Positions 24,092-33,149 of a stretch of DNA of 57,318 nt are shown in pieces (positions within the stretch are counted from its first letter, which is position 1; every line of letters starts with the position of its first letter). Both the position numbers and the translations under genes were made by a program. Source of the DNA: Bacteroidales bacterium UBA1410 (GTDB lineage: Bacteria > Bacteroidota > Bacteroidia > Bacteroidales > Dysgonomonadaceae). The stretch spans positions 1 to 57,318 of the forward strand of contig DBPW01000024.1 in NCBI GenBank assembly GCA_002305015.1, given 5' to 3'. Below the pieces are notes generated by a model that was not told where the DNA came from, did no database searches, and saw nothing but the letters and a program-made list of their open reading frames with translations.

Positions 24092-26941
24092 ATGGAAATG
24101 GAACATTTTAAAACCCGACATATCGGGATTAATGCGTCTGAAATGGAAAAAATGCTTGAAACCCTCGGCGTTTCCCACATTGATGAATTAATCGATCAAA
24201 CGATCCCGCGCGACATCCGCCTCACCAAGCCACTGTCGCTACCCAAAGCACTGTCGGAACAAGAATATGCAGAAGAGATAGCTCACCTGGCATCCAAAAA
24301 CCACGTGTGTACCTCATATATCGGCATGGGATGGTACGATACAGTAACACCGGCTGTAATTTACCGCAATGTGTTTGAAAATCCGGTCTGGTACACGTCG
24401 TATACGCCTTATCAGGCTGAAATTTCCCAAGGACGGTTGGAAGCACTATTGAATTTTCAAACGATGGTGAGCGACCTCACTGCTCTTCCTCTGGCCAACT
24501 CGTCACTACTCGACGAAGCCACCGCAGCTGCCGAAGCCGCTACGATGATGCATGCCCTAGGCATACGCAACAAAGCAAAAAGCCTGGCGAACACCTTGTT
24601 TGTAGATGAGCATATTTTCCCGCAAACCCTATCCGTGTTGCGAACCCGCATGCATCATAGCGGAAAAAATATTGTGGTGGGCAATTATAAGACCGTCACA
24701 CTCGACAATACATTTTTTGGTGCAATTATACAATATCCCAACAGTGACGGTAATGTGGAAGATTATCATCACTTCGTGGAAAAAGCTCATGCCGTAGATT
24801 GTAAAGTTGCGGTAGCTACCGATTTATTGGCCCTCGTCATGCTAACTCCTCCGGGAGAATGGGGCGCGGATATTGCTTTCGGTAGCAGTCAACGCTTTGG
24901 TATTCCCCTGTTTTACGGCGGGCCATCTGCCGCTTTCTTTGCTACCCGTGACGAATACAAACGATTTATGCCCGGACGCATTATTGGTATTTCAAAAGAT
25001 GCTTATGGAAAAAAGGCACTACGGATGGCTTTGCAAACGCGTGAACAACATATCAAACGTGAAAAAGCAACTTCAAACATTTGCACGGCACAGGCATTAC
25101 TGGCAACCATGTCGTCTTTCTATGCTGTTTATCATGGTCCCGATGGATTAAAAAAGATCGCCGAACGCATTCATTCCATTGCTTCGCTTATTTCGGATGA
25201 ACTGACGGCAATGGGATATAAACAACTCAACTCAAGCTTTTTCGATACGCTCAAAATTAAGCTGCCAACAACTATTTCACAAAAGGACATTCGAAACAAT
25301 GCCGAAATAAGAAATATCAATTTGCGTTATTTCAAATCGGGAGAAATCGGTATCAGCATCGACGAAACCACCAATAGCTATCGGGCACACGAATTACTTG
25401 CTGTTTTTGCTATGGCTGCCGGCAGCTCCAACGTATTTATGATTGACGATCTGCCTCAAAAAATAACCCTTACTCGCGAACAACGCCGTTCTTCAGAATA
25501 CCTTACGCATCCGGTCTTCAACAGCTACCATACCGAGACCGAAATGATGCGTTATATCAAACGTCTTGAAAGAAAAGACATTTCATTGGCTCACTCGATG
25601 ATCCCGCTGGGATCGTGTACCATGAAGCTGAATGCCGCATCAGAACTATTGCCTCTGGGTTATCCGGGTTTTCAAAAAATACATCCTTATGCGCCTATTG
25701 AACAAGTTCAGGGTTATCATGAGATGATTGAAGAATTGAAATCGATGTTGGCTGAAATTACGGGGTTACCCGGCGTAAGCCTTCAGCCCAATTCGGGAGC
25801 AGCAGGTGAATATACGGGTTTGATTGTAATAGCAAGTTATCTTGAAAGTATAGGACAAGGACATCGCAACATTGTACTAATCCCTGCCTCAGCCCACGGG
25901 ACCAATCCTGCCAGCTCCGTACAAGCCGGTTATACTCCTATAGTGGTTGCCTGCGACGAAAAAGGCAATGTAGATATGAACGATCTACGTAATAAAGCCG
26001 AAGAACATAGCAATGATCTCGCAGCTTTCATGATCACTTATCCTTCTACTCACGGTATTTTCGAAACCGAAATCAAAGAAATGTGCCGCATCATTCACGA
26101 AGCCGGAGGTCAAGTATATATGGATGGCGCCAACATGAATGCACAGGTAGGCATTACCAATCCCGGAACTATTGGTGCCGATGTTTGTCATCTTAATCTC
26201 CACAAAACGTTTGCCATACCTCATGGTGGAGGTGGTCCCGGCGTAGGACCGATTTGCGTTGCTGAACATTTGATCCCTTTCCTTCCCGGCCATCCGGTAA
26301 TGTTCGAAAGCGATCTGAATACGGTGTCCGCCGCACCTTATGGAAGTGCCGGAGTACTGCAAATTGCCTATGCTTATATAAAAATGATGGGGGCCGACGG
26401 ACTGACCGAAGCAACCAAAGTGGCTATTCTTAATGCCAATTATCTTGCCGAAAAGCTGAAAGATACGTATGGTATTGTATATCGTGGAGCCAACGGAAGA
26501 GTAGGTCACGAACTCATCCTTGAATGTCGAAAAATAAAAGAAATTTCGGGCATCACCGAGACCGATATTGCCAAACGACTGATGGATTACGGCTTTCATG
26601 CCCCTACCCTTTCGTTCCCTGTTCACGGCACACTCATGGTTGAACCTACCGAAAGTGAAAGCCTTGCCGAGCTGGATCGATTTGTAGCTGCCATGAACAG
26701 CATTTATGAAGAAATCATGGAGATAGTAGAAGGCAAATATCCTGCTGACGATAACGTGCTGGTAAATGCTCCCCATCCCGAATATGAATGTGTCTCGGAT
26801 GAATGGAAACATGCCTATCCACGCAGCAAAGCCGTCTATCCCTTGCCCTATGTGGCTGAAAACAAGTTCTGGATTAATGTTGCCCGCATCGACGATGCTT
26901 TCGGCGATCGCAATTTGGTTGCCTGTTTGTGTGAAGATTAG
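24092..26941 (+). CDS. gcvP: Glycine dehydrogenase (decarboxylating), P-protein
   Basis: The PLP-dependent P-protein decarboxylates glycine and passes the aminomethyl group to the lipoyl arm of the H-protein. It is the single-chain form of 949 residues, in which the N-terminal half (homologous to GcvPA) and the catalytic C-terminal half (GcvPB) are fused. Lys705 in HLNLHKTFAIPHGGGGPG should bind PLP. Other marks are TPYQAEISQGRLEALLNFQ and IPLGSCTMKLN. gcvT, gcvH and lpdA are not in the window. A hairpin terminator follows about 60 bases after the stop. Confidence 0.96.
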   Translation: MEMEHFKTRHIGINASEMEKMLETLGVSHIDELIDQTIPRDIRLTKPLSLPKALSEQEYAEEIAHLASKNHVCTSYIGMGWYDTVTPAVIYRNVFENPVWYTSYTPYQAEISQGRLEALLNFQTMVSDLTALPLANSSLLDEATAAAEAATMMHALGIRNKAKSLANTLFVDEHIFPQTLSVLRTRMHHSGKNIVVGNYKTVTLDNTFFGAIIQYPNSDGNVEDYHHFVEKAHAVDCKVAVATDLLALVMLTPPGEWGADIAFGSSQRFGIPLFYGGPSAAFFATRDEYKRFMPGRIIGISKDAYGKKALRMALQTREQHIKREKATSNICTAQALLATMSSFYAVYHGPDGLKKIAERIHSIASLISDELTAMGYKQLNSSFFDTLKIKLPTTISQKDIRNNAEIRNINLRYFKSGEIGISIDETTNSYRAHELLAVFAMAAGSSNVFMIDDLPQKITLTREQRRSSEYLTHPVFNSYHTETEMMRYIKRLERKDISLAHSMIPLGSCTMKLNAASELLPLGYPGFQKIHPYAPIEQVQGYHEMIEELKSMLAEITGLPGVSLQPNSGAAGEYTGLIVIASYLESIGQGHRNIVLIPASAHGTNPASSVQAGYTPIVVACDEKGNVDMNDLRNKAEEHSNDLAAFMITYPSTHGIFETEIKEMCRIIHEAGGQVYMDGANMNAQVGITNPGTIGADVCHLNLHKTFAIPHGGGGPGVGPICVAEHLIPFLPGHPVMFESDLNTVSAAPYGSAGVLQIAYAYIKMMGADGLTEATKVAILNANYLAEKLKDTYGIVYRGANGRVGHELILECRKIKEISGITETDIAKRLMDYGFHAPTLSFPVHGTLMVEPTESESLAELDRFVAAMNSIYEEIMEIVEGKYPADDNVLVNAPHPEYECVSDEWKHAYPRSKAVYPLPYVAENKFWINVARIDDAFGDRNLVACLCED

Positions 26942-26965
26942 AGTAGATTAGATTAGATTAGATTA
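26936..26965. repeat. Pentanucleotide tract (gatta)n at the gcvP stop
   Basis: The unit GATTA recurs six times, once as GAGTA, starting inside the last codons of gcvP and covering its TAG stop. It could vary in copy number by slippage; a gain or loss downstream of the stop would not alter the protein. Confidence 0.7.
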
Positions 26966-27000
26966 AAGGTGAGTAGACCCGAATTAAATTCATAAAAAAC

Positions 27001-27032
27001 GTGCCCCGGACATTAAAAACGTTTCGGGGCAC
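27001..27032. terminator. Terminator between gcvP and the sugar cluster
   Basis: GTGCCCCG (27001-27008) pairs perfectly with CGGGGCAC (27025-27032) around a 16-base loop. A-rich and T-rich flanks lie on both sides, so it may stop transcripts from gcvP and from the converging sugar cluster. Confidence 0.75.
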
Positions 27033-27063
27033 ATATTTGGTTTGAAGGTACAAATTTCACTCA

Positions 27064-27103
27064 CTATTGAACTATTGAACCATTGAACTATTGAACTATT
27101 GAA
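27064..27103. repeat. Five-copy 8-bp tandem repeat overlapping a stop codon
   Basis: The unit CTATTGAA occurs five times in a row with one base changed (third unit CCATTGAA). The stop codon of the minus-strand isomerase gene (TAG at 27098-27096) lies in the last unit. Because 8 is not a multiple of 3, indels of whole units upstream of the stop could shift the reading frame of the C-terminal tip. Confidence 0.85.
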
Positions 27104-28010
27104 CGCTTTGAGAATAATCTGCTTTTACAAAAGGACTATTAATCAAGTAATCATAGCTCATTTTTATGCTTTCCAAAGGAGCATAATCGTATCTTTCCAC
27201 TTCTACGATAATGTACTTGGCGCCGGCCTTATCGATATTGTTGAAAATAGCATCGAAACCCACCATCCCGCTTTGTCCGAGTTCTTTTTCATCTTTGATA
27301 TGGAGCAATTCGAAACGACCGGGATATTTTTTAAAGTATTCAACCGGACTTTTACCACCTCTTACCGTCCAATACACATCCATCTGGAAAAAGACTTTCG
27401 AAGGATCGGTATTGGTTAGCAGATAATCATACATCGTCTGCCCTTCAATCTCCGTAAATTCAAAATTATGATTATGATACCCAAAACGAAGTCCTGCAGC
27501 GTTACATTTTTCACCAATCTGATTGAAATAATCGCAATACGATTTCAAATCAGCCAATGTTTTTGGAGTTGGAATCCATGGAACTACAAGATATTTCATC
27601 CCTGCAGCTTTATGGGCAGCAATAGCTTCATCCCACCATTTCCACACCTCCTCCCAATTGGTTTGCGCAACATTCTCAGCTAAAGGTCTTCCGGCATGTG
27701 AAGAAAGAACTTCCATGCCGACACTTTCAATCTCTTTTTTGAATTCTTTGGGGTCTAACCCATAAAATTTACCATCAGCGTATCCCGCAGCTTCCACACC
27801 CGTATACCCTATTTCTGCCACTTTGGCAACAGTTCCTTTAAAATCGGACTTGATATCGTCGCGCACCGAATAAAGTTGCAAATAAATTTTTTTGTCAATT
27901 TTGACACTATCACCGCCTTGTGCAGTTTTTGCTCCCTGTTTTTGGTTGCAACTCATTAATATTACACTTCCAAGAAGTGCACAAACCCATAAAATAGATT
28001 GTTTTTTCAT
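27096..28010 (-). CDS. Sugar phosphate isomerase/epimerase-fold lipoprotein
   Basis: A 304-residue lipoprotein (lipobox ILMSC, Cys21) with an AP-endonuclease-2-like TIM barrel. Family marks are LQLYSVRDDIKSDFKGTVAK, the YTGVEAAGY strand, GYHNHNFEF, HIKDEKELG and the late metal-ligand-bearing VEVERYDY. Such exported isomerase/epimerase-fold proteins recur with Gfo/Idh/MocA oxidoreductases and DUF1080 proteins in Bacteroidetes loci for C3-oxidised sugars. It is the last gene of the minus-strand set, 115 bases after its relative at 28126. The 8-bp tandem repeat covers its stop. The reaction is not known; the signal indicates action in the periplasm or at a membrane surface. Confidence 0.82.
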   Translation of the reverse strand: MKKQSILWVCALLGSVILMSCNQKQGAKTAQGGDSVKIDKKIYLQLYSVRDDIKSDFKGTVAKVAEIGYTGVEAAGYADGKFYGLDPKEFKKEIESVGMEVLSSHAGRPLAENVAQTNWEEVWKWWDEAIAAHKAAGMKYLVVPWIPTPKTLADLKSYCDYFNQIGEKCNAAGLRFGYHNHNFEFTEIEGQTMYDYLLTNTDPSKVFFQMDVYWTVRGGKSPVEYFKKYPGRFELLHIKDEKELGQSGMVGFDAIFNNIDKAGAKYIIVEVERYDYAPLESIKMSYDYLINSPFVKADYSQSVQ

Positions 28011-28125
28011 GACGTCACCGTTTTTAGTAATACATTATTTATAAAGACATTATTATCCAATAATACACTTTTATTTCGTTCTTTTCAGTTTGAAAAAAAA
28101 CTGCTATAAAATACCCTTCTTTGTG

Positions 28126-29040
28126 CTATCGAAGTGCTTTTTTGCAATAATCTACACATTTGATCACTTCTTTAACCGCATCCGAGCCTTGAGGAATGTC
28201 GTACTCCAGTTCGATATCGCAGTAAATCGGCCATTTGTTTTTCTTTATCAACTGTAAAATTTCTTTGACAGGAGTTTCACCCTTACCGAATTCCATATTT
28301 TTATTGGGCTCTATAGCCTTTGGTCCGGTTTTGTCTTTAATGTGAATACTGAAAATCCGTTCATGAAGTCGCTGAATCAAATCACAAGGATTCAATCCGG
28401 TCACCCCGTAATAATGACCCGCATCAAAGTTCAACATGATCATAGGACCATAAGCCAGAATCTTGTCAAAACTGAACGTTGGTTCAGCAGGTTGAAAATG
28501 ATTATGGAAAATTACATACATTTGGTGTTTCTCGGCAAAAGGTTCCATTCTCTGGGCAGCCTCTTCCGATATTTCCATTGAAATACCCTTAGCACCTAAA
28601 ACGTTAGCAACTTCAAAAGCATAATCGATTTCAGCATCTGACCATCGATGATCCCCCAGTTTTAATATATGAATTTCGACTCCTTTTTCATCAAACATTT
28701 TCCGGATCTCTTTGAATTTATCCAACGATACCGAACTACGCCATTTTTTTAATACCTCACGATCTTTGCTCTTGGGAATCCCGGCATATTCTTCAACCGG
28801 TTCCCCCATTAATTCCACAGAATTTATTCCGGATTGCACAATATATTCAAGTATGGCTGGAAGCGACTGATCGGGCATACTCCGATAGCTATACGTAATG
28901 GTTCCTATTTGAACCCCTCCAAATTTGGAATTTGGCTTATCTTTGGCAAAACTGACCAACTGAATACAAAAAACAGATAAAAACAAAATTGTCAATTTTT
29001 TTGCCCATCCATTTTTCTTTACATCATTATGTTCATTCAT
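28126..29040 (-). CDS. Exported sugar phosphate isomerase/epimerase-fold protein
   Basis: A 304-residue TIM-barrel protein of the same superfamily as its downstream neighbour but only distantly similar. The start was set at 29040 (MNEHNDVKKNG), giving a signal peptide with hydrophobic core LTILFLSVFCIQLVSFA; the longer frame to 29130 runs into the remnant gene upstream and is unlikely. Visible blocks: VQIGTITYSYRS, LKLGDHRW, IFHNHFQPAEP, LNFDAGHYYG, FSIHIKDKTG and YCDIELEYD, which supply the usual His/Asp/Glu metal site. The gene starts 20 bases after the collapsed oxidoreductase remnant and is probably in the same transcript. Substrate unknown. Confidence 0.8.
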   Translation of the reverse strand: MNEHNDVKKNGWAKKLTILFLSVFCIQLVSFAKDKPNSKFGGVQIGTITYSYRSMPDQSLPAILEYIVQSGINSVELMGEPVEEYAGIPKSKDREVLKKWRSSVSLDKFKEIRKMFDEKGVEIHILKLGDHRWSDAEIDYAFEVANVLGAKGISMEISEEAAQRMEPFAEKHQMYVIFHNHFQPAEPTFSFDKILAYGPMIMLNFDAGHYYGVTGLNPCDLIQRLHERIFSIHIKDKTGPKAIEPNKNMEFGKGETPVKEILQLIKKNKWPIYCDIELEYDIPQGSDAVKEVIKCVDYCKKALR

Positions 29041-29059
29041 AATCTTTAAATTAATTAAT

Positions 29060-29288
29060 TTATAATGAATAAGGTCTCCTATACTGATAATGATATAATC
29101 GATGAGCTGCAGCTTCGGCGTCATCGCCAAAACTCAATGTTACCCAAAACAACTCTATCGCTCGGAGGAATTCGCTTTCCATCAGCCATTCGCCAGCTCG
29201 GAAGAATAGTTAATCCTGCTAATCCCAATGCTGAATAGCCTAAAAACTGACGCCTGTTTATTCCTTTTTTTTCTTCTTCTCTTTTCAT
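29060..29288 (-). pseudogene. Collapsed Gfo/Idh/MocA oxidoreductase gene
   Basis: From ATG at 29288 a 55-codon ORF encodes a Tat-type leader (NRRQFLGYSALGLAGLTILP) followed by PPSDRVVLG, the usual entry to the first Rossmann strand of exported Gfo/Idh/MocA oxidoreductases; it then stops at TGA 29121-29123. In another frame the sequence continues as DDAEAAAHRLYHYQYRRPYS then Leu and TAA at 29060, which looks like the C-terminal tail of such a protein. A roughly 400-codon middle is missing. It is best read as one large internal deletion. The first part can still be translated as a 55-residue peptide, but no cofactor or substrate site remains. Confidence 0.7.
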
Positions 29289-29409
29289 AAAATATGGTTA
29301 TCGAAAAAACAGTTATCGAACTTCTTGCGGCCTAATTGGAATTAATAAACGTGAATCCAAATTAAACCTTAAAAAACCGGATATCGATAATAAATTATAG
29401 CCTAATAAA

Positions 29410-29485
29410 AATTCAAGTCATTGAAAATCAAGTTTTACAAATAAATGCTTTTCATTTTATGCAACGATTTTCAATGACTTGAATT
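29410..29485. repeat. Perfect 20-bp inverted repeat with 36-base loop
   Basis: AATTCAAGTCATTGAAAATC (29410-29429) is the exact reverse complement of 29466-29485. It lies 11 bases beyond the stop of the DUF1080 gene, so it may act as a terminator or 3' stabilising stem for that gene. The stem is AT-rich and has no strong T-tract. The about 200 bases between the DUF1080 gene and the remnant hold nothing else I can identify. Confidence 0.75.
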
Positions 29486-29496
29486 ATAAAATCCGA

Positions 29497-30279
29497 TCAA
29501 TCTAAAATTTTGATCTTAATATTCCTGAACCATACATCGTCTCCGTGATCTTGTAATCCGATATAACCTTCATGATCAGGACCACCTGCATTAATGATGT
29601 ATTCCATTCCTTTAAATTTGCTTCCTTCTACCAATTTTTTCCAATCGTCTGTCCAGAGATGGCACTCCAACACGTTTTCGCCATTTTGTTTGTGAACAAC
29701 CGTTCCTTTATATACCATAATACCTCCGGTATTCCATTCGCCGGCGGGTTTTGAGTTTTGAGGAACTGCAGGAATCAAATCATACAACGAAGCCGACTGA
29801 CGATTCCCGTTCTTTCCTAATTTAGCATCCGGATGCTTTGCATTATCAAGAATCTGATATTCGAGTGCAGATTTCCAGATAGGCTCTCCGGGAATCTCTT
29901 GAGCCAAATAAAATACACCACTATTTGCTCCTTCTGACACTTTCCATTCAAAACTCAATTCAAAATCTTTGAATTTGCGGTCGTAAATAATGTCTCCACC
30001 ATCTTTGGCTCCTGCTTCGCCCTGACCTGAACCATTTATTTTAATGGCCCCGTCTTCAATAGTCCAAGCTTTCGGCATATCCTGACGATTATAGCCGCGC
30101 CATCCTTCAAAATTTTTCCCGTTGAAAAGCACAATCCATTCAGAAGAATCTTCTGAAGCTGCAACAGCAACGGTATCCGTTGCTTCACCTTGTGCACCCT
30201 GTTTTTTCCCACCGGTGCACGATCCTAAAATCATTACCGACATTGCAATTAAACTAAATACATAAAAAACTTTTTTCAT
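29497..30279 (-). CDS. DUF1080 lipoprotein (3-keto-glycoside hydrolase-type)
   Basis: A 260-residue lipoprotein (lipobox ILGSC, Cys21) whose body is the concanavalin-like DUF1080 domain: WIVLFNGKNFEGWRGYN, FELSFEWKVSEGANSGVFYL, ALEYQILDNAKHPDAK and NRQSASLYDLIP, ending in VWFRNIKIKIL. Pfam now names this family 3-keto-disaccharide hydrolase; members cleave glycosides after C3 oxidation by a Gfo/Idh/MocA dehydrogenase. Such a dehydrogenase is encoded directly upstream, 54 bases away, which supports the assignment. The exact substrate cannot be told from sequence. Between the lipobox and domain lies an Ala/Glu/Thr-rich linker (about 22-45). Confidence 0.85.
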   Translation of the reverse strand: MKKVFYVFSLIAMSVMILGSCTGGKKQGAQGEATDTVAVAASEDSSEWIVLFNGKNFEGWRGYNRQDMPKAWTIEDGAIKINGSGQGEAGAKDGGDIIYDRKFKDFELSFEWKVSEGANSGVFYLAQEIPGEPIWKSALEYQILDNAKHPDAKLGKNGNRQSASLYDLIPAVPQNSKPAGEWNTGGIMVYKGTVVHKQNGENVLECHLWTDDWKKLVEGSKFKGMEYIINAGGPDHEGYIGLQDHGDDVWFRNIKIKILD

Positions 30280-30333
30280 AACTTCATTCTTTTAAACATT
30301 AAACTGAATTATTATTTAAGCATCTTTTTCGAC

Positions 30334-31809
30334 TTAAATATTAGGCATATCAGGCAACTTCCATGGATCACGATAGGTATGTTTGATCAATTCCTCAGCA
30401 TAAGCCTTGGCATTCATCGGTTCTGTCCATTTTTTGTCGAACTTCGGATCGCCGTCAACAATCTTGAACCCATCTTCAATAATGGTTCTGATCGTAGCAT
30501 TATCGGGTATATTGGTAAACCTCATGTTCTCACCATCCCACTCAAGTTCTTGATTAAGAGCCTGCAATCTCACTGCAAGTACACCCATTACAACCATTTC
30601 GTTAAAAGGACCTGCTTCCGAGAATGGAGATGCCGTTTCAACACGATTTTCGGGACTCTCTTTACATGCACGTACCCAGTCCATTTCGTGCGATAAGGTA
30701 ATTTCGCGCTGAGTCTTTGGCGATTTGGGAGTTCTTCCGGATACCAACCAAGGATCTTTTCCGTAACATCCGCAAATCAAGGTATCTTTTGTTCCATGGA
30801 AGATAACGCCGCCACCTGCATCATTCAAATTTTTCCCTGCAGGTACACCTTCCGGACGGAAAGGTTGCAAACCACCGTCATACCATATAACTTCTACTTC
30901 CGGCATAGCTACTTTCGGCAGATTTTCACGAGCGGGGAAAACCAGTCTTACCTTTTGTGCCACAGGAGCAGAATCGGTTAACAACATCGTAGAGCTTGCT
31001 TCAACCTTGGTAGGATAGCCCAATCTTAACCCTTTAAATACCGGATGCAAAATATGACAAGCCATATCGCCTAATGCACCTGTACCAAAATCCCACCATC
31101 CACGCCAGTTCCAAGGTGTATAAATTTGGTTAAAAGGACGCATGGGAGCCGGTCCTATAAACAAATCCCATTTCAACGTAGAAGGAATAGGATCCACTTT
31201 AGTCGGACGATTCAAACCCTGAGGCCAAATCGGTCTGTCGGTAAAAGCTTCGACTTTCGTAACTTCACCTATTTGTCCGTCATAGATCCAATCGACCACC
31301 TGCCGTACACCTGCAGCCGACGAACCTTGATTTCCCATCTGGGTGGCAACGTTGTATTTCTTCGCCAATTTGGTTAAAAGACGAGATTCGTAAACACTGT
31401 GGGTCAATGGTTTTTGCACATACACATGTTTTCCCATGGTCATGGCATCTGCAGCAATAATAGCATGGGTATGATCAGCCGTAGCTACTACAACAGCATC
31501 GATACTTTTGCCCAATTCATCATACATCTGCCGATAATCGTAGTATTTCTTTGCTTTAGGAAAATACTTGAATACGCGGTCGCTGTATTTCCAATCCACA
31601 TCGGCCAGAGCAACAATATTCTCACTCTCCAGATTTTTAAGGTTAGCAAAACCCATACCTCCCACACCCACACCTGCAATATTCAATTTATCGCTTGGTG
31701 CGGTATGACCAAAACTTTTACCCAGTACCGAAGACGGTACAACGGTCAAACCGGCGGCAGCCATAGCTCCCGTTTCCAAAAATTTCCTTCTTGACATTTT
31801 TGATGACAT
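30334..31809 (-). CDS. Gfo/Idh/MocA family oxidoreductase with Tat signal
   Basis: A 491-residue NAD(P)-dependent oxidoreductase. Residues 1-30 are a twin-arginine leader (SRRKFLETGAMAAAGLTVVP), so it is exported folded with its cofactor. The Rossmann motif GVGVGGMGFANL is at about 46-57; the EKP motif appears as VQKPLTHS; GDMACHILHP is the usual active-site block before the C-terminal domain. The family includes glycoside 3-dehydrogenases. With the adjacent DUF1080 and isomerase/epimerase-fold genes it is the likely first enzyme, oxidising the C3 hydroxyl of a sugar residue. A second start four codons in (MSRRKF) would also retain the signal. Confidence 0.87.
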   Translation of the reverse strand: MSSKMSRRKFLETGAMAAAGLTVVPSSVLGKSFGHTAPSDKLNIAGVGVGGMGFANLKNLESENIVALADVDWKYSDRVFKYFPKAKKYYDYRQMYDELGKSIDAVVVATADHTHAIIAADAMTMGKHVYVQKPLTHSVYESRLLTKLAKKYNVATQMGNQGSSAAGVRQVVDWIYDGQIGEVTKVEAFTDRPIWPQGLNRPTKVDPIPSTLKWDLFIGPAPMRPFNQIYTPWNWRGWWDFGTGALGDMACHILHPVFKGLRLGYPTKVEASSTMLLTDSAPVAQKVRLVFPARENLPKVAMPEVEVIWYDGGLQPFRPEGVPAGKNLNDAGGGVIFHGTKDTLICGCYGKDPWLVSGRTPKSPKTQREITLSHEMDWVRACKESPENRVETASPFSEAGPFNEMVVMGVLAVRLQALNQELEWDGENMRFTNIPDNATIRTIIEDGFKIVDGDPKFDKKWTEPMNAKAYAEELIKHTYRDPWKLPDMPNI

Positions 31810-32303
31810 AACTTCCTATTTTTGAGATTAAACAGTATGTAAAAAACTATTTTTTATTTTTATCTTCACAGAGTAATCCATTAGTTTCTCTTTTAGTCGT
31901 ATTGGTTTACATAAATAACAAAAGCATACAGCTGCGTTTCCGAAAAATAGCCAAAAGTCAGGGCAATTAAACCGGCTGTCGCATTTGTGAAACTCAAAAG
32001 TGCCTTAAAAATAGCATAAATTATTTTGAAAGTAAAATTTTTACAAAGCAAATGTTATCGATTTAAGGTAAATTTTAGTTGCCAAGCGAAAACTCATCTC
32101 GCCACATCTACGCTAAGTCATTGTAAATGTAATCGTAACATTATACGGAAATATTTCGTTAAATGATATGAAATGACTCTTCTTTTTTCCAACATACCTT
32201 TTCCTAGTCAATAAATCGATAATGGATTAAACCTCTTTGTCAAAAAAATGTTCTTTATAGAAAGACAAGCATATTTTCTTTATTATTAAAACAAAATATA
32301 CGT
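31810..32303. other. Divergent intergenic region, no gene seen
   Basis: This 494-base AT-rich region separates the leftward sugar cluster from the rightward M48 gene and must hold promoters for both. I found no exact TAnnTTTG match with good spacing in either direction, no significant ORF, no strong hairpin and no RNA-gene signature. A TonB-system or sigma/anti-sigma pair that often controls such clusters is not present next to it. Confidence 0.5.
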
Positions 32304-33149
32304 ATGAGAACAAAGAATGGTGAAAAGAAAAAAAGCCTTTATCCGGTAAAGTATTTCCTGACGATGGTAATCACGGTCTTTTTGATGCAAGGTTGCGGCA
32401 GTGTCCCCATAACCGGAAGACGCCAATTGATGTTGGTATCGGATCAAGAAGTTATTTCTCTCAGTCTGCAACAGTATCAGGATTATATCCGTACTGCTAC
32501 CACAATAACAGGCACCCCCGAAGCTCAAATGGTACAACGGGTCGGAATGAGAATAGCCAAAGCTGTTGAAACATTTTTGAAAAATAATGGCGCATCTTCA
32601 GAAATACAAAATTACGCATGGGAATTTAAATTAGTAAAAGATAACAGCATAAATGCCTTTGCCATGCCCGGAGGAAAAGTTGTGGTTTATTCGGGTTTGT
32701 TGCCGGTTACCCAAAATGAAGCATCGTTGGCAGTGGTAATTGGTCACGAAATAGGGCATGTCGTTGCCAAACATGCCCATGAGCGGATAAGCCAACAACT
32801 TGCTCTTCAAGCTGGAAGTGAGTTAGCAGGAGAATTATTGGGAGGGGTTGCAGCTACTCAAATCGGACAAACCGTATTCGGTCTTGGAGCTCAAATGGGT
32901 GTTATGTTGCCCTACGCTCGTAAACAAGAATACGAAGCCGACCAACTTGGCTTGATTTTCATGGCAATGGCGGGTTATGATCCGCGCGTGGCCATCCCTT
33001 TCTGGACAAGAATGGCACAAAGTTCGCAAGGCGGTAAAATTCCCGAATTTTTGAGCACACACCCCACCGATGCCAAACGTATCAGCAATATGGAAAAAAT
33101 TTTACCTGAAGCGTTGAAATACTATTCATTTTCTCAAGCGATCCAATGA
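32304..33149 (+). CDS. M48-family metalloprotease lipoprotein
   Basis: A 281-residue lipoprotein (lipobox LMQGC, Cys31) followed by VPITGRRQLMLVS, typical of the periplasmic M48 group near BepA and LoiP. The zinc site is HEIGH (148-152) with the third ligand Glu211 in EYEADQLG, so the enzyme should be active. There is no TPR domain, unlike BepA. Family members help assemble or degrade outer-membrane proteins in the periplasm. It is followed tail-to-tail by the DUF4293 gene with a 24-base overlap of the coding ends. Confidence 0.9.
   Translation: MRTKNGEKKKSLYPVKYFLTMVITVFLMQGCGSVPITGRRQLMLVSDQEVISLSLQQYQDYIRTATTITGTPEAQMVQRVGMRIAKAVETFLKNNGASSEIQNYAWEFKLVKDNSINAFAMPGGKVVVYSGLLPVTQNEASLAVVIGHEIGHVVAKHAHERISQQLALQAGSELAGELLGGVAATQIGQTVFGLGAQMGVMLPYARKQEYEADQLGLIFMAMAGYDPRVAIPFWTRMAQSSQGGKIPEFLSTHPTDAKRISNMEKILPEALKYYSFSQAIQ

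Noticed and set aside
25985..26812. 275-codon frame antisense to gcvP
   Set aside because: It is opposite the conserved catalytic half of GcvP and shows no family features.
28126..29130. Longer start for the isomerase gene at 29130
   Set aside because: The extra N-terminus is read from the collapsed oxidoreductase remnant and would spoil the signal peptide.
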